64,000 bases of DNA from Cinnamomum chago (taxonomy: Eukaryota; Streptophyta; Magnoliopsida; Laurales; Lauraceae), in NCBI GenBank assembly GCA_038049695.1, contig CP142457.1:24938501-25002500 (forward strand), given 5' to 3'. The position numbers were made by a program, and so were the translations under genes. Under the pieces are notes generated by a model that was not told the DNA's origin, did not search any database, and saw nothing but the letters and a program-made list of their open reading frames with translations. Shown here one piece after another: positions 23,748-36,580 of this stretch (its first letter is position 1; every line of letters begins with the position of its first letter).

Positions 23748-25770
23748 AAGGAATCGTTTGGTAATTTCACATATGATAAAAAGATAGTTCACATATTGAA
23801 ATGAATTCCATGTGCATGAACCCATGTCCTAATGATTGTGTTCCTAAGATAGTTGCACTTGGGTGTGCTATTGAGTTAAATTCAAAAAGTTAGTTTAATA
23901 CTAGTGATTTTTCTTTTTCAATATGAAAAACATTGTTTTAACTTGCTCTTGCCTACATATCTCCAAACATTTGCAATTAGAGCTTGTGAATAACCAACCA
24001 ACGATCTAATGGTGATATAACCAAAGATCTTGATAGTTTACTATTTAAAAAAAAAACACTAAAGATCTAATAATAATATATATAAATCTTTACATCTTTA
24101 GTCTTGTCAACCTTTTTATGCGATTCGCTTTGTTTTATATAAGTTCTTGAAAATGACGCTACTTTTGTGATTGACATTCCTTGATTCTCCTATCATAGTG
24201 ATGACTTAGAGATATTGATATGATGACTTGGAGATAATGATTTTCTAAATTATGTGATGGTGATTATTAAGTTATTGGAATCCTTAATTTGATCCTTTGG
24301 GTGTAATATTTTGAAGGTCTTTGGATTTCAGAATAGGTGATGGAGGTGCTTTTATATTTGTTGCAATTATAACTTACGATGTTGCAATTATATGTCTAAC
24401 CCATTTACATTTCTTTTGATTGATTATATATAATATTTTAACATTCCATTTTATAAACCATAAGATTTGCATTTATGTCAAGATGAGGAGTTCTGATTGC
24501 AACTGCTTTCATTATTTTTTATTAAAAATTGCAAATGCTTCCAATGACCTCTCTATACAACTCAGTTGTGGGACACCTTGATGCATGGCTAGTGTAATAC
24601 AAGGGGTTCAGCCCATAGGTGATTGTTAAATTGTGCTCAAAGGGGTATTATAGGTGGTGGGTGATTGCTAAAATAAAATTATGGTGAATACTTGCAACAA
24701 TAAATGGATAATTTTATGGTAATTTCAGTTTATGCTCATGAGCACTTCATTTGTAGTCTTATTTTGAAACTAATAAAGATATTGTTGCTATTTGAAATCG
24801 ATTTTTATACTTGTTTTCTTTTTTGTTATGCTCTTTCTTGGAATGAGATTATGTATGAGAATGAGTATTTATGAGTTGAGGGAATGTTTAAGATAGATGA
24901 GTATAGTCTGTATTTTTCTAGATTTTTAAATGATAGTAAATTCTTACAATCTCTATGAGATTGAGTGATTTATTCATTACTTAATTGACATAGGCAGCAA
25001 CGACCATAAGAAACTGCATTCAAGTGGGTTATGGATTTATGCCTTGTGGTTTAATATATAATCTCGTCGATAAGGTTAAGTAAGATTTAGATACTCAAAC
25101 AAAATCCAATACTTGGAGATTTGTATATCCTTTAAGTTTGGAGAGGAAGACTTCGAATGTGTAGATTTTTTTTCTTCAATAAATGACAATGGGAAAGAAG
25201 CTGACAGTGTTATGGATCGATCAAGTTTTAAATATTTGATTGTTGAATCAATTGTCTTTAAGGTCCCCCCTCCCCTCGATCGAGGTTTAGAGATTTGATA
25301 GCTGAATCAATAGTCTTTAAGGTCCCCCCCCCCCCCCCTACACCATCGTTTTCTATCCTTTATTGCTTCCTTCCCCAATCCAACTATTTCCTTTTGCCCA
25401 CCTTCTTTCCCATCGTCATAAAGGCTTTTTTTTCCTCAAAGTAATCACTTTGGTCATGTACAAGTAATTTCGATGGTCATGTACACAGAATCTAGCAACT
25501 TCTTTCCTAGTATATTATCATGTGTAGAACAACAGAGAAATTGAACACTCATGTTTCCATCTATTTTTCGGGTTTGGTCAGCAAATTACTAATGGCCTTT
25601 TTGCCTAGTTGATAATATGAGATTCCAAGACTTTGGATTAACATACAGGCTATAGAAAGATGTTAAGAGTGCAGAATCAAACTAAATTTATAACACACCT
25701 ATAAATAATGGTAATGATCTTGTTGTCATATAAATGATGTTGAAATCAAAATCTGGGTGAAGTCCGTAAG
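23748..25770. other. Unassigned AT-rich stretch
   Basis: No gene or terminal repeat is recognised. Near 25,230-25,340 a block ending TCTTTAAGGTCCCCCC is imperfectly duplicated, with the second copy running into a 14-C tract (25,325-25,338). This stretch probably includes the left part of the MULE whose transposase begins at 28.8 kb, but no left terminal repeat was found. Confidence 0.35.
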
Positions 25771-26500
25771 TCTTTCTCATTGTTTATGCACGTCATTATA
25801 CAATTATTATCGTTTTGTTGTAGGATACAAAAAATCGAAGGAGAACCTATAAATTACTGAAACGATATCGTTATCAGAAATTCTCAATAATCGAAATTGA
25901 GAGAAATCATTAGTCATTCTCATTGTTTATGCATCTCAATATAAAGTCAGAAATATTTTGTTGTTGGATACTAAAATTGGATGAAGAAAATAAACATTAT
26001 TGTGACGATATCGTTATCAAAGAACAATTTTTTTTTCTTAATAATCGAAATTGATTGAAATCGTGATTCCTCATTGTTTACGCATCTTAATATAAAGTCA
26101 CCATAATTCTGTTGTTGGACACCAAAATTGGATAAAGAAAATAAAAAGTACAGTAACGATATCGTTAAGAAAGAAAATTTTTATTTTTCTCAATAATCGA
26201 AAATGAGTGAAATCGTGAGTCCTTCTCATTGTTTATGCATCTCAACATGAAGTCCCCACTATTTTGCTTTTGGGCACCAATATTGGATGAAGAACATAAA
26301 AATATGGTAATGATATCGTTATCAAAGAACAATTTTCCATTTCCTTAATAATCGAAATTGAGTGAAATTGTAAGTCATTCTCATTGTTTATGCATTTCAA
26401 TATAAATTCCACATTATTCTGTTGTTGGACACCAAAATTGGAAGAAGAAGATAAAAATTATGGTAACGATATCGTTATCAAAGAACACTTTCTTTTTTTT
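25770..26500 (+). repeat. Array A: five ~150-bp tandem units with the AACGATATCGTT palindrome
   Basis: Each unit has CATTGTTTATGCA (25,778; 25,921; 26,072; 26,227; 26,382), then a CTCAATATAAA block, a GTTGTTGGACACCAAAATTGG block, and a 12-bp palindrome (25,861; 26,004 with GACGATATCGTT; 26,155; 26,309 with AATGATATCGTT; 26,465). Spacing is 143-156 bp. The palindrome and the CATTGTTTATG box are better conserved than the rest of the unit. After removing the later solo LTR (26,874-28,808), the array ends only about 0.4 kb before the first recognised codons of the MULE transposase. Confidence 0.9.
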
Positions 26501-26873
26501 CAATCTAAGTCTTTTAAACATGTTCCAGTGGAAGATGCCCTTTTGAAATTCATTATTTCTTGTGTTCTAATAACTTCATAGGTAAACACAACAATGAAGT
26601 TTTCTTTATAAATCATTTAGCATTGTTTCACAATTTTGTTTTAGTCAAGAGCTTTGGTTTTTATTTTTTTTATTTTTTTAATTGACGGAATTCTGTTGGT
26701 CTGTGTCATTGTCTATGCATCTTTTAATAGAGTTGCTATGATGTTGCTTCTAAGAGTAAATTATATTGATGCCCAAAGTAATATGTCAAATTCAGTTGGA
26801 TTATCATTCTTGTCATACACCTTACATGTGTTTATCAATCTAGTTAGATAGCTAGTAGTTTTATTGTCTCGAT

Positions 26874-27336
26874 TGAAAGTACGGGATCCGAACCCTAGAG
26901 GGGGGTGAATAGGGTGAGCTTCAAGTTAGTGACCAACTTTAACTTCTTTAAATAAAATTAGCCACTAGTGATGATTATCAAACTAAATGCGGAAGTTAAC
27001 AAAAAACAATCACCACAAAGCATGCATCATCACATAATGATTTATAGTGGTTCGGCCTCAATGCCTTGATCCACTACCTGCTTGTGCTCCTACACCCCAC
27101 CGGATTTCCACTATCTATGCTTTTTAATAGGCTAAGTAATAACATTTACATTATACTTTTCAAGGCTAAGCAATAACCTCTTACAGTATATATGCTTTTC
27201 TTAGGCTAAGCAATAACCTTTGCAACCAAAAGGTTAGTTATCTCTCTAAGTAGTGTCTAGAATACACTTGATGGAGATACAATTTTAGCTCAATACAATG
27301 CCTCTTAATTAGGCGGATATTGAAAGTGAAAATCTA

Positions 27337-27384
<48 letters not shown>

Positions 27385-28808
27385 TGAATGCAAAGATGAA
27401 TGCATAATGTGTATGTATGATGTCCTCAATCAATTTAAAAATAAAACCTTATAAATGTATGCCAAAGGCTTTTAAAAGTTTTAGCTCATGAAAATATTTA
27501 TGATTGAGGAAAGATTGCTAATCACATATTAAAAATAACTTGTACAAGATATACCTATGTATTCCAAACAAGTTGTAAAATTCTAAGAACAAAACATGTG
27601 ATGCATAAGGATTTCAATCAAATTAACAATGTAGCTCAATATATGTATGCTAAAAGCATTTGAAAGTGTAAAACACAAAAATTGATTTGATTGAAGTTAA
27701 GGGACAAATCATATGTAATTAAAAATTCAACTTGAAAATGATATACCTATTAATGCTAAGCAAGTTGTGAAACTTTAAAACAAAAGTACATATGATTCGT
27801 GAAGTTGTTGAATCCAAAACATAAGATAGATTTGAAAGTGATTTTCTTATGATGAAAAACAACAACCAAAGATTCTACCAAGTATAGGAATCATGTTACA
27901 TATAATTTTAAAGATGTTTTCAATAACATGATTTACTTAGATATACCAATTTGAGTACTACTTTGTTTGAATCAAGGTAATGCATACAAAACAATAAATC
28001 AATTCAAAACATATATATGTTAATGACACAACAAATCATAGTTTATCATGCTAGAAAAGATTTGCCAATAATTAAAGCAAAGCATGAAACAATGTGATTA
28101 AGAAAAGTAAAGCTTACTTAGTGATTTAACTCAATGGAACCAAGCTTTAGCTTTCCAAATGACCCCTATCATCCCTTAGCTCATTCCCGTTTGATTGGCC
28201 TCAGAACATCATAAGGAGGGCCTCTTAGTTCCTCTAATTTTTCAAAGGAATGAACTTGCGTTTATACTCAAAAAATGAGTTTCTGTGAGTCCCCGGTCTA
28301 CCTGAGCTCAACGGTCATAAATCTGACCATTTGAAAAAGAGCTCAATGGCTCTATTCTTGGTCGACCTGCAGAGTGGTCGGTCGTCCGGGTCCCTTGGGC
28401 CGGTCGACCGGCCACACTGCAGGTCGACCCGGGCCTAGGACCATTTTCCCCTAAAATTGCATAATTCAAAGTATTTCTTTGAGGGGAATTTTGGGCCAAT
28501 GAATCAAGTTTGGAATCATGATTTAAATCAAACTAAGAGGTTTAAAAACATGAAACATAAAAATCCTAAAATGATTTGAAATATTTAAAATTCATAAGCT
28601 TGTTTGATTCATAAAACTTCTTTTCAAAACTAATTGCATCCAAGTTTAAAATCAAAACATGCATGAACCAAGATTTCTACAAGTCTTAAAAACAATGCAT
28701 TTGTAAATCAAGATTTCAAGATTTTCTAAATCAATGCATGTGTGAAAATTCAAATGATGCTCAAATGATAATGCATCCATCAAATTGCAAAACACAAAAT
28801 CTCTAACA
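26874..28808 (+). mobile_element. 1.9-kb solo LTR nested in the MULE leader
   Basis: It begins TGAAAGTACGGGATCC and ends ATCTCTAACA, flanked by TCGAT (26,869-26,873) and TCGAC (28,809-28,813), a one-mismatch 5-bp TSD. Near the start is CCTAGAGGGGGGTGAATAGG, a phrase I recognise from LTR-type repeats of many plants. A CA microsatellite lies at 27,341-27,382. GTCGAC-rich sequence at 28,360-28,435 resembles that in the 8834-12234 LTR. There is no coding capacity. Confidence 0.65.
27341..27382. repeat. (CA)n microsatellite
   Basis: An uninterrupted CA dinucleotide run of about 42 bp lies within the solo LTR. Confidence 0.95.
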
Positions 28809-28830
28809 TCGACTATGTGCCTGTAGCAGG

Positions 28831-31254
28831 ATGCCTGATCATGATGAACTAGTCGTATTCCATTCTAGTGGAGAATTTGTTTGGGATAATGGTAGTCCAA
28901 TTTATAATGGAGGTTGCCCAAAGATGGGGTTCCTGAAAAGATCCATAACGTATTCATAATTAGTCTAAAAAATATGTGATCTCTCAAATGGGAAAAAGCT
29001 TGGACATATCCCAATTATACAATGCCTTCATCAGAATGGTTAAGTATGCACTTTAGTTGGTATAACAAACGATGAAGATGTAGAGATTATGTTTAGAGCA
29101 TCTGCGGGGGATGCCAGTGCAGTGTATTTGTACATCCAGCCAAGCACGGTTAATACAATAGATCATCAAGGGAATGAACAAAGGTATGCTATGATCAGAC
29201 TTGTTATTTTCAACACCAAGTCTTAATACTGAGCAGCTTTAATTTTATCTCTATGCAGAGTGGGATTTAGTAAAGGTGTTCAGCCTAGTAGTCCACCTTC
29301 AATTCTTGGAAAAATGTCAGCACTAAGTAGGGATATAGCTATACTAGCCCAAATGCTCGCTAATTATATGCTTAACCATCCACTTCTTTCTTTTATCCCG
29401 TAGGGATGCAGCCGGACAAGTTCTTTACCACTATCAAGAATTTAACAGCAACATTCGTATCAACGAGGATGTGATTTTGAATAACACACTATCATCTCCG
29501 AAGTATGGTATTTTCTGCTTTATTTCGCTTATTGATCCATATAATCGTTTAGTTTCCATATTTTTGCTTTCCTTTGTTCGTTGTAATTTTAATATTCTAA
29601 TCTTTTGGAAAATTGTGGAACGTCATCCGTCTAAAGCATCTCTTGAATCATTTAATCTAGCAAGGCATGTCCTCATTATAATTGATTTTTATCTTCTTTG
29701 ATATGAAAAAAAAAATCTACCAAGACTGTCTTTCGAATGCAGTATATGTAATGATCACGCTTATTTATCATGCAAAGTTAATCCAATAAGGAAAAGATCT
29801 AACTTGGCACAAAAAACTATCGTGATCGTTAAAGAACTTCTTTTGCAACAGTCATATCCATCTGTAGACCTTGGAGCTGATTTTGATTTGCCTTTTTCAC
29901 ATGGAGGCTACACCTATAGAGGAGAAAAAAATCTATTTGCCGAAAAGGATGTTGGGTTGGAGACTGACAATGACAACCTTGATTCTCTACATGTGGATAC
30001 AGAAAGTCATAAAGAATGAGGCTACACCTGCAGAGAAGAAGAAAATCTATTCGCAGAATAGGATGTTGGGTTGGGGATTGACAATGACAATCTTGATTCT
30101 CTGCATGTGGATACAAAAAGTTGTAGAGAAGGAGGCTACACTTGCAGAGGAGAAGAAAAGACATTTGTAGAAAAGGATTTTGGGTTGGGGATTGACAATG
30201 ACAATCTTGATTCTCTGCATGTGAATATAGAAAGTTGTAGACAATGTCCAACAGGTTATGGCTTATGATTTTCTAGGCAGACTGAAGGTTATTTGTCACA
30301 TTCCTAGACATACCATCAAATGACTCTGAAGTTGATAATCTATTTACAGATGCCATTGTAGGCGGCAGTAACAAGGTTGCCCCAGATTTGCGCAAGGAAT
30401 TAGATATGATTGACACCATGCAAGCAGCGGATGATTTACTTTCCACGCCACCCTGGGAAGATTCGCCGGATGACATGTGGAAGGGGGCAGTGTGTTTAAT
30501 AGTCGTGATGCATTCAAAAGAACATTGGCCAAATTTGTGATGTATAAGAACTTCTTCTTGAAAACAATAAGGACCAATACTTTTGAAACAACGGCAAGGT
30601 GTAGCCATTCTACATGTCCATGGCGCATCCACGCTTCTATTGTGGAGGTTGGTCCCTAATTTTAAGTCAGGACATACAATCCAGAACATAATTGTTCAGG
30701 ACCACTTAATGGAACAAAATATCCTCAGACAACATCAGGTTTGATTGCGGAGTTTATCAGAGAAAGACTTAGAGTTCATCAAGATTACAGGCCAAAAGAA
30801 ATTATGTCCGACTTTCAAAGGGAATTTGGTGTTCAAATATCTTACAGGAAAGCCCACATTGCAAAAGAAATAGTTATGAAACACATTTGCGGTTCTTTTG
30901 AGGATTCATATAGGATACTATATGATTATCGTTTGGAGTTGAAAAGCACTAACCCGAGCATAGTTGACAATTTGTGGACAGAAGATGATCACTCCTTTCA
31001 GATATATTATGTATGTTTTTGTGGATGTGCTCGGTCTTTCAAATCATCAATCAGGCCACTAATCGCCCATGATAAGACACACCTCTGGGGTAAATACCTA
31101 GGAGCCTTACTCACTGCAGTTTGTCAGGACGGTGACCATGAGTTTTTCCTTTAGCTTTTGCTATTGTGGAGTCCGAGTGCTATGCGACTTGTCATGGTTT
31201 CTAGCAAATCTAGATGAAACCTTGGAGTATGTTCACAATCTTACAATAGTGTTG
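28831..31254 (+). pseudogene. Mutator-like (MuDR) transposase, truncated
   Basis: Exons run in order. The N-terminal PB1-like region (28,831-29,183) has WDNGSPIYNGGCPKMGFLKR and VGITNDEDVEIMFRASAGD, with a donor AAAG|GTATG at 29,184. Short exons follow at 29,259 and 29,404. A tandemly repeated acidic stretch lies at 29,906-30,247. The MuDR DNA-binding domain (30,480-30,690) has FKRTLAKFVMYKNFFLKTIR, RCSHSTCPWRIHAS and EHNCSG. The MULE catalytic domain has FIRERLRVHQDYRPKEIMSD, a TNPS box, and LIAHDKTHLWGKYLGALLTA, where D in HDKTHL is the first catalytic Asp. The frame then shifts (FAIVESECYAT). The protein stops at about 31,254, where Copia DNA begins; the remaining catalytic residues and SWIM finger are missing. 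In-frame stops mark it as inactive. Confidence 0.85.
29906..30247 (+). repeat. Three 114-bp coding repeats in the MULE transposase
   Basis: Units start at 29,906, 30,020 and 30,134, each opening GGCTACAC. They translate as 38-residue acidic repeats carrying G-Y-T-x-R-G-E, then V-G-L and D-N-D-N-L-D-S-L-H-V. They lie between the PB1-like and DNA-binding regions. Unit 1 ends in a stop in the original frame (K-E-stop), so array expansion or later mutation accompanied decay. Confidence 0.85.
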
Positions 31255-32101
31255 TATCCCACCCACTTATTCTGGTTGAGGATGGTCGCAAGTGGATTGG
31301 AAGTATTCGAATTCATGCTTTAAAAAATTGTAGCACATAACCATATATTCAATTAAAGAATATAGATGAAATTAGGGTTTAGTATTCTACCAAATTTATG
31401 TGGGAATCCTCATAACCACTAAATTTAGACATCGGAATCCCAATCCCTTGTGGAATGCCTCCTTGGGGAGTGCGAATACCACCTAAATTGGTGCGGATCA
31501 AAGTTGGTCAAAATTAAGATTAAGACTAACTATCCATGATCCCCCATCATTCATTATCATCTAGGTATCTCATACCAAATAATATATGACTCTCGATTAA
31601 CTTCGGTTTCTAAAATACATGAGGAAAATCCTTGGGGATACTACATCATTATTTTAGTTAAGTGTGACCCACCAACTAGCATTGCATGACAATCGTTGCG
31701 GGCAGCTCCTCCTTGGGGAGTGGGCCCCCGCCCCGTCTCACCAACACTATCCATTAGGAGATTCATATCTAGTAATCAGACATATAAAAGCCCTACATGG
31801 GGAACGGTCATTTTTCAAGATGGCGCGATGCTAATACTTTCCTTACAATGGACCTATGGTGGAAAACCATAGGGATTTCTCAATATAAATGCCCCGCTGC
31901 CACTCAATAATTTAGAATTGAGGATCTCTTTATAGGTATATGGGCCCCACATATATTGACACCAAATCATCTCATGATATGACCAATGATTGGTTCCAAG
32001 TCAAGTTATTTAAGGAAAGTCCAGTTTCTATGACTAGTGTTACCAATGGGTCCATCTCATGGGTCCACCAATACTAATTAGAACCCTTTCCAAAAATTAA
32101 T
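31255..32101 (-). mobile_element. Partial second Copia copy: gag start and leader (left part)
   Basis: This matches 53,400-54,240 of the neighbouring Copia. On the minus strand it begins with the gag start MNSNTSNPLATILNQNKWVG (ATG at 31,316-31,314) and continues into the untranslated leader. It is cut at 31,254 against the MULE transposase. It is interrupted at 32,101 by the giant element, and the leader resumes at 48,916. The longer copy has ATA where this one keeps the gag ATG. Confidence 0.8.
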
Positions 32102-34153
32102 GGGATTTTTACCAAAAAAGTGTTGTTAGACCTGGATTAGCCAGATTAGGTTACTAATACATTAAAACCTCCATATTGTGGTTCGTACAAATTTTTTGGA
32201 CAATTATGCCCCCACATAATGCGGACGATATCGTTTTCTATACCTAAAGACCACAGCGTTTTCCATCACAATGACAATCTCATTTGCCTTTTGCCTCTCT
32301 TCCATCCGGATGATTTCGTCGCCCTTGTCCTTTGATTCTCCCTTCTTCCTTCTTCCCCACTCTCTGCCAATGCTTCTCTTCTTCCTTCTTCCTTCTTCCC
32401 CACTCTCTGTCAATGCTTCTCTTCTTCCTTCTTCCCTACTCTCTGCCATTGCATCATTTTTTCCCTTCCTGCGACTTTTACGAAATATGGCTCTCTACCA
32501 CTCCATTTTCCCACCAAAGAGTCAATGCTGTGAAACTGTGGAGAAAGTGACCAAGGGAAGGACTGAAGAAGTTGTTGCAGGAGAATACACCATCAATCTC
32601 CACTAACGATTCCATGGATGGTAATCACACCTCTCAGCTCTTTCAGAGGTATCTCTTTTTGTCTCTTTTTAGTAAAAAAAAAAAAACTATATTTCACGCA
32701 TAGTAGAGAATATTTGCAGGATGTTTTCTTATTTAACCTTTGATGGTACTGTGCAGGGACCTTGGAAATTCTAACCTGTTAGTCAGATTATAATTTTTTG
32801 TGCTTACAATTTGCATATTTTATAGAAGTACATTTGAGCATTTGAGCACATTAAATGTTTTTTCCTAATACCAAAATTCATAGTTTCCAATTAGTACAGC
32901 AACATGTTTGCAATTTGCATTTTGCATTTTGCTGACCCCGGATTGAATGGGTAAGAATAAGATGACGATGATCATGGTGAATTAAATCCATTGTTTCATA
33001 AGTTTGGTGACTTGGTCTCACCCCAAAATGGTTGGCTCTACCACATGATCACATCTACCAAATGAGAGTTTTAATGAGTTTCTTTTAATGGGCGTTTGCT
33101 TTGATGGTAGTTCTGCCACAACTACTTTGATGGTTCCCTATTAGTCACCAATTGTTTGTAAAAATGCCTCGGCGAGTATCTTTATGGATTCTCCCTCATG
33201 GGTTGAGGATTTGATGTGAAATGAGTTTCCATTTATTTTTCTATAATGAGAAGAAACCAAAAGTCATTGAAGATATGAAGATTATTGTTACTTTAGACCA
33301 TATTATTAGAGACAACATCCCCCCCAATATGATTTTTGTAATTAATATCACTCTTATCTAAAAGGCCCAGTGGGTAGCATAGACCAATTGCAAGTCTTTT
33401 TTCGATCATTGAATGTCCTTACAGTTTCTTCCTTAAATAAAAATATTAAATGATAAATCGAACATATCAGCCTAGGTGAGATATGATGGAATTACCCTGA
33501 TAGCATTGAAATACTTTTTTTGCAAAAATGGAATATTTAATTTTAGTAACTTTTTTCAGTAACATCTGGAGAATAACCTTTAGATTTGATTAATTTTTAT
33601 TTTCTCACTCTCTTTATTTGTTTGTTGTTAATTTTTTCCAATCTTCCTTAACTTGTATGGCCAAGATCATTAGATGCATGCTTATCAATGGTTGAAAGTC
33701 TCAAAGTTTAAGATTGTTATTAAAACATGAGCTATGGACCCCACTTGTACAGTGTGGTTGCATCGAGTTCTGCATTAAGTTTGATGCTTAAATCCCTTTA
33801 GTTTCCCACTTGTCAAAAGCTTTTTTCGACTGCTTTTGTCAATCCATTACAAAGATTTCATTTCCCATCAAGTTCAGGTATTGCTGGAAGTAGTTACAAT
33901 TGTTGGCTAGATCTAATGTAATTTGATAGTTTAATGTAATTTGGAATTTTGTATTGACCCCAAATGATATTCACTCAAAATGATTACTGATTTTTGGATT
34001 TAATAGTGCTTGTTGCTGTTGCATTCTAACCATTGACTTGTTTCATTAAACAATCCCCTTTGATGCTACCAATCAGTGTGGTTCTTGTTACTCAGATATG
34101 GATGTTTATTGTGTGCATACATATGATCATCATCACCCTACTTATCTTAGAAT
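32102..34153 (+). repeat. Left terminal inverted repeat of the giant MULE
   Basis: The 2,052-bp arm is inverted against 46,866-48,915 with only scattered differences. It contains GACGATATCGTT at 32,224-32,235, about 120 bp from the tip. A pyrimidine-rich TTCTTCC repeat block lies at 32,335-32,470, and an A run at 32,672-32,684. An 82-codon frame is preserved in both arms on the antisense of the TTCTTCC block (32,204-32,449), but it is low-complexity Glu/Arg-rich and probably a by-product of the repeat. Confidence 0.9.
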
Positions 34154-34318
34154 TTTTATGATTAATCTTTACTTGCCAAGGACGATCTACTTTTATGAAG
34201 TTTTTGCTAGGTAATCTATTTTTATCAAGTTGATACATAATTTTTAATCACAAATTCTAACTTTTAGTTACCAGTATGAAAATCTTATTTTGATTTCAAG
34301 AGAATACTATAGATTAAA

Positions 34319-36580
34319 GGGAATTTTACCAAATAATTGTTATTAAACCTGTATTAGCCGAATTTAATCACAAATACATCAAAACACCCAGTTGGGTGTT
34401 CGTACACATTAAAAAAGACAAATTTGCCCCTTGTTACTTCTTCTTTTTGTGTGTGGGGTATCTGCAGGGGATAACCTCTCTTCCTCCCTCCTGTGCCCCT
34501 CCACATTGAACCGCATCTCGCAGTGTGACATCGTTTGGGCAAGGGACGACGACGAATAGCTTTCTCGGATGACGGTCTTTTCTTTTCTTCCTGAGCGATA
34601 TTCCCCTGAACGACATGGCTTTTCCATCTTCTTCGCCGAGCGACATCATGGACGATGACCTTCTATCAAATGATAGAGTTAAGGCTTTTTCTACAGCCCC
34701 AAAATCGTGAAATATTACACAAGGTAAGTAAGAATTATTACCTTGAAAATTTCCTTTAATCTCCTACATTGGTTATGTGAATGAGGGGAAAAAGTATAGA
34801 AATAGTTATGACCATCTGATGCTTTGTGGCTCTTGATAGATGGTCCTAGACAAACGATGGACCCTACCACATGATCACATCTGCCAAATGAGATTTCTAA
34901 TGAGTTTTTTGTTTTTAATGGGTGTTTGCTTTGATGGTTGTTTTTCTACAACTATTTTGATGGTTTCATGTTAGTCACCAATTGTTTGAAGAAATGCCTC
35001 AGTAGGTATTTTTGTTCATTCTCCCTCATGGGTTGACGATTTGATGTGAAAAGAGTTTTAATTTTTCCCCCCTAGAATGAGAAGAAACTAAAAGCCATTG
35101 AAGATATGAAGATCATTGTGACTTGTTTCATTCCAATGAAGCAGGAGAGGGGGATTTGTTATGGATTGAAGACCTTCCTTTTTTTCTTTTGTTTAATCTT
35201 GTTACTAGCCCAATAACCCGTGCTTAGCAGGGTATCTCCATGCACTGCAAAATAAATAATCACATATTAAAAAATTTACCTCTTTCCATATGAAAAGTTG
35301 GATAAAATAGAAATAGAGAAATTGAAGCAAAAATGGTATAGTTACGTAGGAACAACTGAAACCTGAGTGTTTTGATAGAAAAAATGAGTGGGTAGTTGCT
35401 TGAGTAGTTACGTAACAGTCGGTCAAAATTATAACCGCAGGTCAACATTGGATCCAAAACCTCCTAGCTTAATATAATATAATTGTAGAGAACTATTTAC
35501 TTTCTACTGGTTAGATGTGTTGCATATAAAGGTCAAGTCATTGAAAACAATGCTCTTAGTCTGTTATAAATGAAATATAAGGAGCTATTTTTCCGAATGG
35601 AGGGATCTAGATAAATAGTACTATCCCAACTAGAAGTTGATGCATGTTCCTAGTGATTAATATGTTCCTTCTATTACGTGTTTATGTATAGTTCTTATGC
35701 TTAGTAAACTTAAACTCCCTATATCAAAAAATGAAAATTAACTTCTGATGTGATCAATGTACTTGACCCTCAAGCTCTTAGGGAGCCCCTAAATTGCCTA
35801 CAAACCAACTTTAAAAAGAGATTGAAAGAAAAGACAACACTCTGTATAACCTGAAGACCTCCAAATCAGATTACATGGACAATGGAATTGTCAATGTTCT
35901 TTTATGGTAATGATGGATTCGCTATGATTGTAGCAATCATCAGCACTGAATAATTGCTCCTTCCCTCCAGCAAGGTTCACAAAATTCATAAGTTAAGCAA
36001 TTCAAAGAACAAGATTGGAATCCCTCCTTACAATTGACTAACTGAACTTAAAATTTCCTATTCAACTTCTAATTTGAACAATAGACCCCATTTTAATTTG
36101 ACTCAAACTTTTACCATGATAAACCCTCTATTCCTAATTACACAATATAAATAAACTTAAAAATAAATCTCAAGAACCAGAACTCTTTCCTAATTACACA
36201 CGGACTCTCCCTCATGTGTTGAGGATTAGATGTGAAATGAGTTTCAATTTATTTTTTTTCTATAATGAGAGGAATCCAAAATCCATTGAAGATATGAAGA
36301 TTATTGTGACTTGAGATCATATTATTAGAGACAACATCCATTGAATATAATTTTTGTAATTAATATCACTCTTATCTAAAAGGCCTAGTGGGCAGCGTAG
36401 GCTAACTGCAAGTTTATTTTCAATCCTAGCATTTTTTACAGTTTATTCCTTACATGAAAATATTTAATGATAAATCGAACATATCAGCCAAGGTGAGATA
36501 TGATGGAATTACCATGATAGCATTGAAATAGTTTTTTGCGCGCAAAAATAGAATATTGAATTTTAGTAACCTTTTTCATG
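34319..36580 (+). repeat. Diverged second copy of the MULE TIR, inside the element
   Basis: At 34,319 a sequence starting GGGAATTTTACC parallels the element tip (GGGATTTTTACC) and keeps its landmarks in order: TTAAACCTG, TGTTCGTAC, TTTGCCCC, then a pyrimidine-rich block. Downstream, 34,855-35,130 parallels 33,030-33,300, and 36,195-36,570 parallels 33,190-33,560. It has the same orientation as the left TIR and is much more diverged. It may be the end of an older related element captured or nested here; no matching right end was found inside. Confidence 0.7.

Noticed and set aside
25770-26500. CRISPR-like array (repeat plus spacer)
   Set aside because: The repeat is the whole ~150-bp unit, not a short repeat with unique spacers, and this is plant nuclear DNA.
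30273-30689. 138-codon minus-strand frame
   Set aside because: It is the antisense of the MULE DNA-binding region, which has clear plus-strand motifs.
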